The notes under the pieces are model-generated. The model saw only the letters and a list, made by a program, of their open reading frames with translations. It made no database searches and was not told where the DNA came from. A stretch of 64,000 nt of DNA from UBA7672 sp965229115 (GTDB taxonomy: Bacteria; Pseudomonadota; Alphaproteobacteria; Caulobacterales; Hyphomonadaceae). The translations under genes were made by a program, and so were the position numbers. Positions 6,631 to 16,838 of this stretch are shown one piece after another; positions within the stretch are counted from its first letter, which is position 1; each line of letters opens with the position of its first letter. The stretch covers positions 3,100,001 to 3,164,000 of the forward strand of contig CBDDIR010000003.1 of assembly GCA_965229115.1 (NCBI GenBank), in the 5' to 3' direction.

Positions 6631-7845
6631 ATGAACAGCCGCACGAAACGGAATTGCTTCCTCGCCGCGCTGGCGCTGGCCTCTGCGCTGACCGGCGGAC
6701 AGGCCATGGCCCAGACCACCACGCCAAAGCCGCCGGCCGCAAAAGTCGCCGGAACGGCCAAGCCGCTCCCCAAAGGCGCCTACCAGGTTCAGGTCGCGAC
6801 GATTCCCGACAGCAATTCCCGCGCACCCGCTGCCCGCGTTCTCATTCCCACCGGTTGGACATCCCAGGGCGCGATGCAGTGGACCAACGCCCCTCCCGGT
6901 TGCGCCGACCCCGCCGTGTTTTCCTGGACCGCCAGATCCGCCGACGGCAAGTCGACCTTCCAGCTCTTCCCGAACGAGTTCTGGACGTTCAGCAACACGA
7001 CGCAGAGCCCGTGCGCCTATGGCGAGTACATGGACATGCAGTCCTATCTCACCGCACAGGTGCAGCGAAACGTCCGTGGAGCCAGCAACCTCCAGTATCG
7101 CCAACGCCCCGACCTGCTCGAGCCGCAACGCGAGGACATCGCGTTCAAGCAGCAGATCGTGAACAACAGCGGCCTCGGCATGCGCTTCTGGCCCGATGCC
7201 GGCGAGCTGACCTACAGCTACACCGAGAACGGCGTGAAGATGAAAGGCGTGATCGGCGGCTCGGCGCGCTTCTATCTGAACGAAGTGTACAATCCGCTGG
7301 GCGGTGCGCCGCTGCGCGGTCTCAACGCGCAGACCAATTCAACCTACGCCGCCAGCTTCCCCGCCGATCAGTTCGATGCGCAGCTCGTCGAAGGCATGCG
7401 CAAATCCGTGAAGCTCGATAACAAGTGGGCGGGCAACTATATGGAGCTGCTGCTCCGCATGGGCGCCGCACAGACGCAGGGCGTGAAGGATCGCGCTACC
7501 ATCATCATCGCATCCGGTCAGGCGCTGACGCAGGCAACCATCGCCCGCAACAATGCAGCGGCCAACGCCGCCGTCGCCAAGACCTATGCCGACCCATCGC
7601 CGAAATCGTCATCCTCTTCCAGCAGTAGCGACGATGACGACCGCCAGCAGCGCGAGCGCATTGAATCGATCCGCGGCGTCGAGACCTATGACGATCCGGT
7701 CTATGGCGGCACGGTGCAGCTGGACAACACGTATGACCACGCCTGGCGCGTGAACAACAATGACAGCTACATCCTGACCAACGACCCGAACTTCAATCCG
7801 GGCCTCTACAACATCGACGCCCAGCAGCTGAAGGTGACGCGTTAG
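6631..7845 (+). CDS. Exported hypothetical protein with Ser/Asp tract
   Basis: 404 residues, function not recognised. A clear Sec signal peptide (LAALALASALTGGQAMA) is followed by a Pro/Lys-rich spacer and a large mixed domain (about residues 45-310). A tract of eight Ser and four Asp comes next, about residue 330. The Asn/Asp/Tyr-rich tail includes VETYDDPVYGGTVQLDNTY. It is probably periplasmic. The tail resembles flexible linkers or metal-binding tails by composition only. The start is ATG 6631, divergent from ecm. It overlaps the stop of the next minus-strand gene by four bases. Confidence 0.6.
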   Translation: MNSRTKRNCFLAALALASALTGGQAMAQTTTPKPPAAKVAGTAKPLPKGAYQVQVATIPDSNSRAPAARVLIPTGWTSQGAMQWTNAPPGCADPAVFSWTARSADGKSTFQLFPNEFWTFSNTTQSPCAYGEYMDMQSYLTAQVQRNVRGASNLQYRQRPDLLEPQREDIAFKQQIVNNSGLGMRFWPDAGELTYSYTENGVKMKGVIGGSARFYLNEVYNPLGGAPLRGLNAQTNSTYAASFPADQFDAQLVEGMRKSVKLDNKWAGNYMELLLRMGAAQTQGVKDRATIIIASGQALTQATIARNNAAANAAVAKTYADPSPKSSSSSSSSDDDDRQQRERIESIRGVETYDDPVYGGTVQLDNTYDHAWRVNNNDSYILTNDPNFNPGLYNIDAQQLKVTR

Positions 7846-8288
7846 CCCCGCGCGATCTTCGGTTGGTTGAAGGTCGCAGCCTGCATCGGTTGCGCCTGAC
7901 CCAGATGCGCCGCCTTGGCGCGCAGCGCGACATCGTGCTTGCCGCAATGCATTGCGGCTCGCCACGCCTGCATGTGGGAGGGGCACTCCTCCATGTTCAG
8001 CGGCGGCCTGAAATGCCACCGCAACATCGTCTCGAACTCGCGCCGGTCACGCAGCTCCGGCACCACCAGCACCAGCGCATGCGTCGCCCCCAGCGCCTTC
8101 GCAGCAGCCAACTGATGATGCCCCGCATACCGCGCCTTCAGCTTCGAAGTCTGCCCCGCATAATGGATGTGGATATTCCCTGCATCCTCATGCGCCATCA
8201 GATACACGCAAGGCAGCTCATAGAAGCGCGTCTCGCCGAACGCGACGAACGCAAACATCTCTCCCAGGATGTCGATCTGACGTCCCAC
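7842..8288 (-). CDS. GIY-YIG-like nuclease-superfamily protein
   Basis: 148 residues from GTG 8288, which has GGAG seven bases upstream. Longer starts lack a ribosome-binding site. The motifs fit a small GIY-YIG domain: VYLM, then HYAGQT with a following Arg and GHH, a Glu in EFETMLRW, and terminal PPLN. All six usual active-site positions (two Tyr, Arg, His, Glu, Asn) have plausible matches, though GIY reads CVY and YIG reads YAG. This suggests a stand-alone nuclease or nuclease-derived protein of unknown substrate. The family assignment is from motif reading only. Confidence 0.55.
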   Translation of the reverse strand: MGRQIDILGEMFAFVAFGETRFYELPCVYLMAHEDAGNIHIHYAGQTSKLKARYAGHHQLAAAKALGATHALVLVVPELRDRREFETMLRWHFRPPLNMEECPSHMQAWRAAMHCGKHDVALRAKAAHLGQAQPMQAATFNQPKIARG

Positions 8289-8431
8289 TGTCCCGCTCCG
8301 AATCAATCCCGCATTTGTTCTAGCGCGGGACGCGGCGGAAAGCGTCAACGCAGGATGGCTGCCGCTTGCAGGCCCGCAATGGCAGGCGCAATCTCTTCCA
8401 AGCAGCCGCAGAGCTGCACGGGAGACGCCAC

Positions 8432-9955
8432 ATGAAACGCCTGATCATCGCACTCGCCGTGCTGGCCTCCGCTTGCGCCAACACGCCGGGATCATCAGAT
8501 CCAACCATCGCCACTGTCGAGACCGGCCAGCTCAAGGCGCTGCAGGCCAAAGGCGTCCTCGCCTTCAAGGGCATCCCCTACGCCGCCCCACCCGTCGGCC
8601 CGCTCCGCTGGAAAGCGCCAGCCAAAGCCGCGAAATGGGACGGTGTAAAAGACGCCACCGCCTACGGCCCGATCTGCATGCAGAAGATGCCCAACCCCGA
8701 CAACGGCGTCGGCCAATATCCCGCCAGCGAAGACTGCCTCACGCTCAACGTCTTCACGCAGGACCTCTCCCACGCCAAACGCCCGGTCATGGTATGGATC
8801 CACGGCGGCGGCTTCGTGAATGGATCAGGCAGCGCCGAACTCTATGACGGCTCGCAACTCGCCAAGCAAGGCGTGGTGGTCGTCACGCTCAACTACCGCC
8901 TCGGCCGCTTCGGCTCCTTCGCGCATCCGCTGCTAACGAAGGAAGCCGCAGGCGGCCCCGTCGCTAATTACGGCATGCTCGACATGGTCGCCTCGCTCGA
9001 ATGGGTGAAGCGCAACATCAGCGCCTTCGGCGGCGACGCGAATAACGTCACCATCTTCGGCGAAAGCGCCGGCGGAATGGCCGTGCAGAAACTCATGACC
9101 ATGCCGATGGCGCGAGGCCTCTTCCACAAGGCCGCCGTGCAATCAGGCGCCGGCCGCGAGAACGTCGCCTATCTCGACAAACCCAACGACCGCGGCGTGC
9201 CCTCCGCAGAATCCGAAGGCGAGGTCTTCGTCAAATCGCTGAACATCACCGCCTCAAGCCCCGCCGACCTCCGCGCCATCTCCGCCGACGCCATCATCGC
9301 CGCCGGCGACCCGAGCACCTTCTCCGGCGGCGGCCCGATCATCGACGGCAAGATCATCACCATGAGCGTCGTCGACGCCTTCAGGCAAAAGAAGGAAGCG
9401 CAGGTCCCCTACCTCGTCGGCTACAACAGCGCGGAATTTCCCGCCAAGCCGGAAGACCTCGACGCATCCGTAATGCGCGTCTCAGGCGCAAAGCTCGCAG
9501 ACCTTCCCGCCCTCGTCGCCACCTATCCCGACAAGGACGACATGGCCGCCCGCGTCATGGGCGACATCATCTTCGGCGAACCCGCCCGCTATCTCGCCGC
9601 CGTCCACGCCGCCAACGGCCAACCCACCTGGCTCTACCGCTTCGACGTCATCTCGCCCTCCGTCGCCGCGCGCTGGAAAGGCACGATGCACGCGCAGGAA
9701 CGCCAATACGTCTTCGACACCCTCCACACCTCGCCCTACGCCACCGACGCCAACGACCAGGTGCAGGCCGAACACGCCGCCACGTACTGGACCACCTTCG
9801 CCAAAACCGGCGACCCCAACAGCACAGGCCAACCGAAGTGGCCGAAGTATTCAGCGTCGAGCGATCAGTTGCTGGAGTTCACCAACGCAGGCCCGATCGC
9901 GAAAGTCTCACCTCACCGCGAACGATGGGAGGCTATCAGCGCGCGCTACAAGTAA
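8432..9955 (+). CDS. Type B carboxylesterase, lipoprotein
   Basis: 507 residues in the cholinesterase/type B carboxylesterase fold. The N-terminus MKRLIIALAVLASAC is a lipoprotein signal. Then come GIPYAAPPVGPLRW, the SEDCLTLNVF region, the oxyanion-hole HGGG, and the nucleophile elbow GESAGG. The late MHAQERQYVF segment should carry the catalytic His. It hydrolyses ester bonds; the substrate is unknown. It is anchored on the periplasmic face of a membrane. The ATG at 8432 has GGGAG just upstream. It converges with the aminotransferase gene, four bases apart. Confidence 0.88.
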   Translation: MKRLIIALAVLASACANTPGSSDPTIATVETGQLKALQAKGVLAFKGIPYAAPPVGPLRWKAPAKAAKWDGVKDATAYGPICMQKMPNPDNGVGQYPASEDCLTLNVFTQDLSHAKRPVMVWIHGGGFVNGSGSAELYDGSQLAKQGVVVVTLNYRLGRFGSFAHPLLTKEAAGGPVANYGMLDMVASLEWVKRNISAFGGDANNVTIFGESAGGMAVQKLMTMPMARGLFHKAAVQSGAGRENVAYLDKPNDRGVPSAESEGEVFVKSLNITASSPADLRAISADAIIAAGDPSTFSGGGPIIDGKIITMSVVDAFRQKKEAQVPYLVGYNSAEFPAKPEDLDASVMRVSGAKLADLPALVATYPDKDDMAARVMGDIIFGEPARYLAAVHAANGQPTWLYRFDVISPSVAARWKGTMHAQERQYVFDTLHTSPYATDANDQVQAEHAATYWTTFAKTGDPNSTGQPKWPKYSASSDQLLEFTNAGPIAKVSPHRERWEAISARYK

Positions 9956-9959
9956 CCGC

Positions 9960-10844
9960 CTACTCATTCACCCAAGGCGCAGCCTTTGCCACATCCGCGC
10001 CGATCGCCGTGTAGTACAGCTTCTGCACGCCACGTGTGATCGGACCCGGCTTGCCCGCGCCAATCTTTACGCCGTCGATCTCGATCACTGGCGTCACCAA
10101 CCCGGTGGCGGCCGTGATGTAGGCTTCAGCGGCGTTCTTCGCTTCGTCGAGCGTGAAACTCCGCTCCGTGATTTTCCGGCCTTGCTGTCCGAGCGAGTCG
10201 AACAACGCATGACGCGTGATCCCGGCAAGGATCATGTTGGAAAGCGCGCGCGTGATGATCTCGCCATCCTTCGTCACGATCCACGCATTGGCCGATGCGC
10301 CCTCGGTGACAAAGCCATCGGGCGCAACAAGCCAGGCATCATCAACACCACTCGCCCGCGCTTCCGTCTTGGCCAAGGCCTGCGCCAGCAACCCGACAGA
10401 CTTGATATCCCGGCGGGCCCAGCGAATGTCCGGCACGCTGATCACACGAATGCCGTTCCGCGCGCCGCTGGTATCGATCAGCGGCTTGGACTCGGCATAG
10501 GCAAAGCAGGTCAGCTTCGGCGCATCCGGCGCCACGAAGTCGCGCTGGCCATACGCGCCACGCGTCACCTGCAGATAGATGTACCCTTCGGTGATGTTGT
10601 TATCGACGATCAGCCGGCGGTGAACCTCTTCCAGCTCTTTCCGATCCGGCATCGTCCCGAACTTCAGTTCGCGCAGCGACCGCTCGAGCCGATCGAGGTG
10701 CCGCTCCATGTCCACGGTCCGGCCGCCATAGATCGCCGTCACTTCATAGACGCCGTCGGCAAACAGGAAGCCGCGGTCGAATGGCGAGATCTTCGCCTCC
10801 TCCGCCGCCACATAGACGCCGTTCACCCATGCCTGCCGTGTCAT
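9960..10844 (-). CDS. D-amino acid aminotransferase (class IV PLP aminotransferase)
   Basis: 294 residues, usual length for the BCAT/D-alanine transaminase fold. The PLP lysine lies in RRDIKSVGLLAQALAKTEA, which matches D-amino-acid transaminase better than branched-chain enzymes. EGASANAWIV and AATGLVTPV are the other cofactor-site segments. It interconverts D-alanine and D-glutamate with 2-oxo acids, supplying D-amino acids for peptidoglycan. 4-amino-4-deoxychorismate lyase shares the fold and remains a lesser possibility. Confidence 0.85.
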   Translation of the reverse strand: MTRQAWVNGVYVAAEEAKISPFDRGFLFADGVYEVTAIYGGRTVDMERHLDRLERSLRELKFGTMPDRKELEEVHRRLIVDNNITEGYIYLQVTRGAYGQRDFVAPDAPKLTCFAYAESKPLIDTSGARNGIRVISVPDIRWARRDIKSVGLLAQALAKTEARASGVDDAWLVAPDGFVTEGASANAWIVTKDGEIITRALSNMILAGITRHALFDSLGQQGRKITERSFTLDEAKNAAEAYITAATGLVTPVIEIDGVKIGAGKPGPITRGVQKLYYTAIGADVAKAAPWVNE

Positions 10845-10941
10845 TTAATCTCCCCTGCCGCATGGCCGCCCAAATCGCGGACAAGGGTCTCACCGCCAGC
10901 CGGGCATCTGTCCAGACCCGGCGGCGAACGGGGACATCGCC

Positions 10942-11127
10942 ATGACCATCAAGCTTCTGCCCGCCATCGGGTTCAGCGCCGCTTTCGCCACCATGGCGAC
11001 GGTGGCAATCGCCGGGCTCACCGCCCCGGACGCCAAAACAACATTGCATGCTTCTGCCGAGTGCCCGGACAAGGCGGCCCAACCCGCACCCACTTCCGGG
11101 CGGGTTGAGGCAGAACGTCCCGCCTAA
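10942..11127 (+). CDS. Small putative exported peptide
   Basis: 61 residues. A signal-like N-terminus (MTIKLLPAIGFSAAFATMAT) is followed by a short polar tail with a single Cys. GGGGAC lies just upstream of ATG 10942. No family recognised. It sits in the gap between the divergently oriented aminotransferase and ccr genes and could be chance in GC-rich DNA. The signal peptide and ribosome-binding site are the only support. Confidence 0.35.
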   Translation: MTIKLLPAIGFSAAFATMATVAIAGLTAPDAKTTLHASAECPDKAAQPAPTSGRVEAERPA

Positions 11128-11174
11128 TCAGCCGCAGACGATCCAGCCTTGCGGCCACATGGCTGGCCCCTGTA

Positions 11175-11202
11175 TTGCAGTGCAACAAGATTGCTTGCAA
11201 TC
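11175..11202 (+). promoter_or_regulatory. Tandem TTGC palindromes upstream of ccr, candidate regulator site
   Basis: Two adjacent palindromes, TTGCAGTGCAA (11175-11185, perfect around one base) and GATTGCTTGCAATC (11189-11202, perfect), lie about 115 bases before the ccr start. ScfR/RamB/PccR-type regulators of short-chain acyl-CoA metabolism are known to bind TTTGCAAA-like sites, so such a regulator is the natural candidate. The match is by eye and no regulator gene is present nearby. Confidence 0.5.
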
Positions 11203-11313
11203 CGTCCGGTCCTTGGACAATGTGACGCCCGTTTGAAGGCCCCCGGCTCTTCCTGCGTGCGCAACGTGGGGCCGGAAAAGGCCCATGATTCAAGGCACGG
11301 GGAGTGTATACCA

Positions 11314-12585
11314 GTGGCTGACGGCACGACGACACGTGAAGTGAAAGACCTCTACGCGATCGGCGAGATTCCGCCGGACTTCCACGTACCCAAAAACATG
11401 CATGCCTGGGCGATCCGCCGCGAGCGCCAGGGCCGCCCAAAACAGGCCATGCAACTCGAGGTCGTCCCGACCCCGGAGATCGCCTCCGACGAAGTTCTCG
11501 TTCTCGTGATGGCGGCAGGCGTCAACTATAACGGCATCTGGGCCGGCCTCGGCGAGCCTGTGTCGATGTTCGACGTTCACAAGCAGCCCTACCACGTCGC
11601 CGGTTCCGATGCCTCGGGCATCGTCTGGGCCGTTGGCGACCGCGTGAAACGCTGGAAGCCGGGCGATGAAGTGGTCATCCACTGCAACCAGGACGATGGC
11701 GACGACGAAGAGTGCAACGGCGGCGACCCGATGTTCTCGCCGACCCAGCGCATCTGGGGCTACGAAACACCGGATGGCTCGTTCGGCCAGTTCTGCCGCG
11801 TGCAATCGCGCCAGCTGATGGAACGTCCCAAGCACCTCACCTGGGAAGAAGCCGCCTGCTACACCCTCACCCTGGCGACCGCTTACCGCATGCTGTTCGG
11901 CCACCGTCCGCACGTGCTGCGTCCGGGCCAGAACGTTCTGATCTGGGGCGCCTCGGGCGGCCTCGGCTCATACGCGGTCCAGCTCTGCGCCGTTGCCGGC
12001 GCCAACGCGATCGGCGTCATCTCGGATGACTCGAAAGCCGACTTCGTGCTGTCGATGGGCGCGAAAGCCGTCATCAACCGCAACAACTTCAAGTGCTGGG
12101 GCCAGCTTCCGAAAGTGAACTCGCCCGAGTTCAACGACTACATGAAGGAAGCCCGCAAGTTCGGCAAAGCCATCTGGCAGATCACCGGCAACAAGGACGT
12201 CGACATCGTCTTCGAACACCCGGGCGAAGCCACGATGCCTACCTCGGTGTTCGTCGTGAAGCGCGGCGGCATGGTCGTCATCTGCGCCGGCACCACCGGC
12301 TTCAACCTCACGATGGACGCTCGCTTCCTGTGGATGCGCCAGAAGCGCGTTCAGGGTTCGCACTTCGCCAACCTGCTGCAAGCTTCGCAAGCGAACCAGC
12401 TGATGCTGGAGCGCCGCCTCGACCCGTGCATGTCGGAAGTGTTCCCGTTCTCGGATATTCCGGAAGCCCACGAGAAGATGCTCAACAACAAGCACCTCCC
12501 CGGCAACATGGCCGTCCTCGTCACCTCGCCGAAGCCCGGCCTCCGCACTGTCGAAGACGTGCTCGAAGCCGGCCCGACGAAATAG
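11314..12585 (+). CDS. ccr: Crotonyl-CoA carboxylase/reductase
   Basis: 423 residues from GTG 11314, preceded by GGGGAG. This length is typical for the family. Medium-chain dehydrogenase/reductase fold: GroES-like N-terminal domain (GVNYNGIWAGLGEPVS), then the NADPH Rossmann segment LIWGASGGLGSYAVQLCAVAGA. The segment DVDIVFEHPGEATMPTSVFV and the AGTTGFNLTMDARFLWMRQK region are typical of Ccr. It reductively carboxylates crotonyl-CoA to ethylmalonyl-CoA with NADPH and CO2, the signature step of the ethylmalonyl-CoA pathway. Ecm (4421-6415) acts two steps later. A strong terminator follows. Confidence 0.95.
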   Translation: MADGTTTREVKDLYAIGEIPPDFHVPKNMHAWAIRRERQGRPKQAMQLEVVPTPEIASDEVLVLVMAAGVNYNGIWAGLGEPVSMFDVHKQPYHVAGSDASGIVWAVGDRVKRWKPGDEVVIHCNQDDGDDEECNGGDPMFSPTQRIWGYETPDGSFGQFCRVQSRQLMERPKHLTWEEAACYTLTLATAYRMLFGHRPHVLRPGQNVLIWGASGGLGSYAVQLCAVAGANAIGVISDDSKADFVLSMGAKAVINRNNFKCWGQLPKVNSPEFNDYMKEARKFGKAIWQITGNKDVDIVFEHPGEATMPTSVFVVKRGGMVVICAGTTGFNLTMDARFLWMRQKRVQGSHFANLLQASQANQLMLERRLDPCMSEVFPFSDIPEAHEKMLNNKHLPGNMAVLVTSPKPGLRTVEDVLEAGPTK

Positions 12586-12611
12586 GGCGAGCAACAGCTC
12601 GGAAATACCAG

Positions 12612-12645
12612 GAGGCCGCCCCACAAGGGCGGCCTCTTTCGTTTC
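12612..12645 (+). terminator. Rho-independent terminator of ccr
   Basis: A perfect 10-bp stem (GAGGCCGCCC 12612-12621 with GGGCGGCCTC 12627-12636) with a five-base loop is followed by TTTCGTTT. It sits between ccr and the converging TetR gene. Confidence 0.85.
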
Positions 12646-13227
12646 CTAGATCCCTTCCGCGTCGATCACCTTGTCGATCAGCGTCTCGTCGTGGGGGGCG
12701 AGGCCGTCGAGCATCAGCATGGCGAGGCCGTGCACGATCGACCATGCGCGCAGGCCCAGTATCTCGGCCTGCGCCTTGTCGATCCTGCCGCCGCTCATCT
12801 CCTGTATGCCCTCCACCAGCATCTGGCGGCCGCGCGAGGACGACTGGTGCGCCTTGCCGGAGGCTGGCGACATCATCATGCGGAACAGCGAAGGGTTGGC
12901 GAGCGCGAAGCGGACGTAGGCCCGGCCCATCGCATTGAAAGCTTCACGGCCCGGCTTCACCTTGGCCATCGCCGTCGCGAAAGCCTCCGACAGCCGCTCG
13001 TCGCCAACAGCCGCCAGCGCGCCGAGCAGCGCGGCCTTGTCCGGGAAGTGGCGATAAACGGCGGTCGCCGACACGCCGACATTGCGCGCCAGCTCACGCA
13101 GGCTGATGTCGTCCGCCTGGCCTTCGGACAGGCGTTTCAGCCCTTCCTCGATCAACGCCGAACGCAGATCGCCATGGTGATAGCGCTCCGCATTTTCGAT
13201 GTTGACAGTGTTATCATTCTTCGCCAT
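12646..13227 (-). CDS. TetR/AcrR family transcriptional regulator
   Basis: 193 residues. The N-terminal helix-turn-helix is HGDLRSALIEEGLKRLSEGQ then ISLRELARNVGVSATAVYRHFPDKAALL, a textbook TetR DNA-binding domain. The C-terminal ligand domain is of the WHG-like type (FRMMMSPASG, GLRAWSIVHGLAMLMLDGL). ATG 13227 is preferred over an ATG 33 bases upstream because a near-palindrome overlaps it, consistent with autoregulation. It is divergent from the carotenoid oxygenase gene, its probable target. Confidence 0.85.
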   Translation of the reverse strand: MAKNDNTVNIENAERYHHGDLRSALIEEGLKRLSEGQADDISLRELARNVGVSATAVYRHFPDKAALLGALAAVGDERLSEAFATAMAKVKPGREAFNAMGRAYVRFALANPSLFRMMMSPASGKAHQSSSRGRQMLVEGIQEMSGGRIDKAQAEILGLRAWSIVHGLAMLMLDGLAPHDETLIDKVIDAEGI

Positions 13228-13243
13228 GTTACCACCGTAAACA
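13227..13243. promoter_or_regulatory. Candidate TetR operator between regulator and carotenoid oxygenase genes
   Basis: TGTTACC-ACC-GTAAACA is an imperfect inverted repeat (five of seven positions) that starts at the regulator start codon. It lies about 100 bases before the oxygenase gene. Position and symmetry suit a TetR-family dimer. Binding is inferred. Confidence 0.4.
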
Positions 13244-13345
13244 TAGTCGGTGAGAGGCACAACACGCCCAAACGCCGCGTCTGATACGAGCTGCCCCGAA
13301 CGTCAATCCGACCAAGAGACACATAAAAAAGAGGGACAAACGCCA

Positions 13346-14776
13346 ATGACCAGCCCTGTCGAAACCGCCATCCGCGGCCTCGTGACTCCCGCCCTGATGG
13401 GCGTCGCCAGCCTCAACCGCGCCATGCGTCGCTCGAAAGAGCCGAACCCCTACCTCACCGGCATCCACACGCCGCTGAAGGAAGAGAACACCTTCACCGA
13501 TCTGAAAGTGACGGGCTCCATCCCCGCGGGCCTCAACGGCCTCTATCTGCGCAACGGGCCGAACCCGCTGAAGATGCCGAACCCCGCCACGCACCACTGG
13601 TTCGTCGGCGACGCGATGCTGCACGGCATCCGCATCCAGGACGGCAAAGCGCTCTGGTATCGCAACCGCTGGATCCGCGCCCCGCACGTCTCCGAAGCGA
13701 TGAAAGAAAAGCCCGTCCCCGGCCCACACGGCCGCGGCACGCCCAACACCAACGTCGTCGGCCACGCCGGCAAGATCCTCGCGATCGTCGAAGCCGGCGG
13801 CTATCCCGCCGAAGTCACCGAGACGCTCGAGACGCGCCGCTTCTCCGACTTCGACGGCACGTTCGGCAAAGCCTTCTCCGCCCACCCGCACCTTGATCCT
13901 GACACAGGCGAGATGCACGCCATCTGCTATGCCGGCGGCGAGCCCACGACGATCTGGCACACGGTCCTCGGCACCGACGGAAAAGTCCGCCGCAACGAGC
14001 CGATCGAGGTCGTCAACGGTCCGTCCATCCACGACTGCATGATCACGAAGAACTACGTGATCATCATGGATCTGCCCGTCACCTTCTCGATGAACGCGCT
14101 GCTCGCCGGCGAGAGCTTCCCCTATCGCTGGAACGACAAGCACCGCGCCCGCATCGGCCTGCTGCCCCGCGAGGGCAAGAGCGGCGACGTGATCTGGTGC
14201 GATGTCGAGCCCTGCTACATCTTCCATCCGGCCAACGCCTTTGAAACGGAAGACGGCAAGGTCATCATGGACGCCGCCGTCCACGTCGACATGTTCAACG
14301 ACGCCGTGCAGGGCCCGAACTCCAAATCGACGCCGTTCGAGCGCCTCACCATCGATCCCGCCGCAAAGCTGGTCACCCGCAAGGTCATCGACGCCGCGCC
14401 GCAGGAATTCCCCCGCCCCGACGAGCGCCGCACCGGCAAGCCCTATCGCTACGCCTACACGCTCGCCCTGCCCGAAGGCGGCGACACCCGCTTCCTCGGC
14501 GACTCGCGCCTCTTCAAGCACGATCTCGAAGCCGGCACGAAGCAGGTGCACGATTTCGGCAAGGGCAAGATGCCGGGCGAGTTCGTCTTTGTTCCGAAGA
14601 GCGCGACCAGCGCGGAAGAAGACGGCTGGCTCATCGGCTACGTCGTCGACACCGACAAGAAGACCACCGACTTCGTCATCCTCGACGCCGCCAACTTCAC
14701 GGCCGCGCCGCAGGCCTCGATCACCATCCCGCTCCAGATCCCGCCGGGCTTCCACGGCAACTGGGTGGCGATGTAG
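13346..14776 (+). CDS. Carotenoid oxygenase family protein (non-heme iron dioxygenase)
   Basis: 476 residues, normal for the RPE65/carotenoid cleavage/lignostilbene dioxygenase family. The four iron-ligand histidine contexts are visible: SAHPHLD, SIHDCMIT, IFHPANAF and the C-terminal GFHGNW. The N-terminal GLYLRNGPNP motif is also typical. It cleaves a C=C bond of a carotenoid, apocarotenoid or stilbene-like substrate; the substrate cannot be read from sequence. ATG 13346 has GAGGGA upstream. Probably controlled by the divergent TetR protein. Confidence 0.9.
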   Translation: MTSPVETAIRGLVTPALMGVASLNRAMRRSKEPNPYLTGIHTPLKEENTFTDLKVTGSIPAGLNGLYLRNGPNPLKMPNPATHHWFVGDAMLHGIRIQDGKALWYRNRWIRAPHVSEAMKEKPVPGPHGRGTPNTNVVGHAGKILAIVEAGGYPAEVTETLETRRFSDFDGTFGKAFSAHPHLDPDTGEMHAICYAGGEPTTIWHTVLGTDGKVRRNEPIEVVNGPSIHDCMITKNYVIIMDLPVTFSMNALLAGESFPYRWNDKHRARIGLLPREGKSGDVIWCDVEPCYIFHPANAFETEDGKVIMDAAVHVDMFNDAVQGPNSKSTPFERLTIDPAAKLVTRKVIDAAPQEFPRPDERRTGKPYRYAYTLALPEGGDTRFLGDSRLFKHDLEAGTKQVHDFGKGKMPGEFVFVPKSATSAEEDGWLIGYVVDTDKKTTDFVILDAANFTAAPQASITIPLQIPPGFHGNWVAM

Positions 14777-14779
14777 CAA

Positions 14780-15121
14780 CTAGCGCATGCACAATGTGGA
14801 GCGGACGAGAAAACGTTTTTCTCGTCCGTTATCCAGCGAGAACATGCCGCCGCGCCCCGGCACAACATCAATAAGAATATCCGTGTTCGCCCACGCCTCG
14901 GCCTGTGTCGTCGAGATCCAGAACGGCGCACCGTCGATCTCGCCCAATTGCACGTCATTGTCGCCCAGCAGGAAATCGCCCTGCGGATAGCACATCGGCG
15001 ACGACCCATCGCAGCATCCGCCCGACTGGTGAAACATCACCGGCCCATGGTCCGCCACGATCTCGCGCAGCAGCTTCACAGCCTCCGACGTCGCGCTCAC
15101 ATTCGAATAGCTCTTCGCCAT
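14780..15121 (-). CDS. DUF779 family protein
   Basis: 113 residues with a Cys cluster HQSGGCCDGSSPMCYPQGDF typical of DUF779. Members are small, of unknown biochemical role, and are repeatedly found beside AldB/ExaC-type aldehyde dehydrogenases, as here. The Cys cluster hints at metal binding or redox function, which is inference. It follows the aldehyde dehydrogenase gene by 87 bases with a hairpin in between. It converges with the carotenoid oxygenase gene. Confidence 0.85.
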   Translation of the reverse strand: MAKSYSNVSATSEAVKLLREIVADHGPVMFHQSGGCCDGSSPMCYPQGDFLLGDNDVQLGEIDGAPFWISTTQAEAWANTDILIDVVPGRGGMFSLDNGREKRFLVRSTLCMR

Positions 15122-15144
15122 CTCGCTTCTCCAGAAACCGGATA

Positions 15145-15173
15145 GGCGGGTACGGCTATTGCCGCTACCCGCC
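15145..15173 (-). terminator. Hairpin between aldehyde dehydrogenase and DUF779 genes
   Basis: GGCGGGTA (15145-15152) pairs perfectly with TACCCGCC (15166-15173), extendable by an inner GGC/GCC. No T-tract follows on the minus strand, so it is more likely an attenuator, processing site or mRNA stabiliser within the operon than a full terminator. Confidence 0.4.
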
Positions 15174-15208
15174 CGCCCGTATCAGAGCCTGATAGTGGCT
15201 CTCTCTCA

Positions 15209-16726
<1,518 letters not shown>

Positions 16727-16838
16727 GTCCGGGCCCTTTAGCTGTTTCCTCGCGCACCCTGTCGCGGGCGCTGCATGCCAAAGGTCGGCCTAGTAAGCGT
16801 CACAAGCCAGATGCGCACTGCGCTGCATCGACGGGGGA

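Noticed and set aside
4631..6634. 667-codon open frame on the plus strand opposite ecm
   Set aside because: It is the exact antisense of the mutase gene, with Arg/His-rich composition typical of a GC-rich shadow frame and no domain features.
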